Source: an uncultured Colwellia sp.
GTDB lineage: Bacteria > Pseudomonadota > Gammaproteobacteria > Enterobacterales > Alteromonadaceae
Direction of reading: 5' to 3'
DNA: 64,000 nt
Assembly: GCA_913063325.1 (NCBI GenBank)
Contig: CAJXYE010000010.1
Coordinates: 1 to 64,000, forward strand
Shown: positions 63,969 through 64,000 of the stretch, piece by piece
Position numbering within the stretch: the first letter of the stretch is position 1
How the letters are laid out: every line of letters begins with the position of its first letter
Notes under the pieces: model-generated
The model's input: the letters and a program-made list of their open reading frames with translations, nothing else
Told to the model about the DNA's origin: nothing
The model's database searches: none
Made by a program: the position numbers and the translations under genes

Positions 63969-64000
63969 ATGAAAAATTCACATGAAAAAGTTGAAAAGAA
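63969..64000 (+). CDS. ccoO: cbb3-type cytochrome c oxidase subunit II, 5' end only
   Basis: AGGAGA precedes an ATG that opens MKNSHEKVEK, a usual CcoO start. The window ends after ten codons. The call rests on position after ccoN and the start of the sequence. Confidence 0.85.
   Translation, partial: MKNSHEKVEK

Overview
The window looks like a chromosomal segment of a low-GC marine gammaproteobacterium of the Alteromonadales, most like Colwellia or a close relative. The basis is gene content and order (yafS/gloB/mltD, an FNR-type regulator next to cbb3 oxidase, the Lap system, a large TonB-dependent receptor, VpsP-type exopolysaccharide genes), AT-rich codon use, and many short hairpin repeats between genes. 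No strain can be assigned without a search.

Region 1 (about 0.3-26.2 kb, all on the minus strand) is a Wzx/Wzy-type capsule or exopolysaccharide locus. Read in the direction of transcription it runs: ugd and a UDP-glucuronate epimerase, flippase, polymerase, glycosyltransferases mixed with three left-handed beta-helix acyltransferases, a WecG/TagA glycosyltransferase, the GDP-mannose/GDP-fucose block (gmd, fcl, a four-helix-bundle protein, gmm, manC, manB), a WbaP-type initiating phosphotransferase, an outer-membrane barrel, a short OPX protein, a Wzc-like co-polymerase/kinase, a PHP-type tyrosine phosphatase and a VpsP-like protein. The expected sugars are GDP-mannose, GDP-fucose and UDP-uronic acids; wecB/wecC at 29.6-32.1 kb would add UDP-ManNAcA.

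Region 2 (26.2-33 kb) is scrambled. It holds a truncated epimerase fused to an ISAs1-type transposase remnant, a plus-strand SGNH-hydrolase lipoprotein with an EPPVVVV repeat, a decayed lapG fragment, a MITE-like hairpin element and the wecCB module. wecB and ugd share a nearly identical sigma70-type promoter. Several inserted modules are bracketed by an intact gene and a partial copy of it (gmd, the epimerase, lapG), which suggests repeated module acquisition by recombination.

Region 3 (32.6-38.6 kb, plus strand) encodes LapG, an array of about twelve hairpin repeats, a catalytically degenerate GGDEF/EAL receptor LapD, a secreted alanine-rich protein made of two repeats, and an O-antigen ligase/polymerase-like protein. 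This is a c-di-GMP-controlled surface-adhesion module beside polysaccharide genes; no large LapA-like adhesin is in the window.

Region 4 (38.6-64 kb) is mixed chromosomal background: FKBP isomerase, a Phd/RelE-type toxin-antitoxin pair, exonuclease I, a haem-binding-type chemoreceptor, glutathione peroxidase with OhrR, an IS110/IS1111-type element inside a duplicated palindromic repeat, lysC behind a lysine riboswitch, Nif3-like protein, a TonB-dependent receptor, yafS/gloB/mltD, an FNR regulator and ccoN/ccoO with a perfect FNR box. Intergenic space is filled by two repeat families: family A (CTGAA..TTCAG hairpins ending in TGACG) and family B (ATCTTCGA..TCGAAGAT hairpins plus a GCATTCTCTAATAAG/ GGGAATGACGA module). 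No tRNA, rRNA or CRISPR array was seen.
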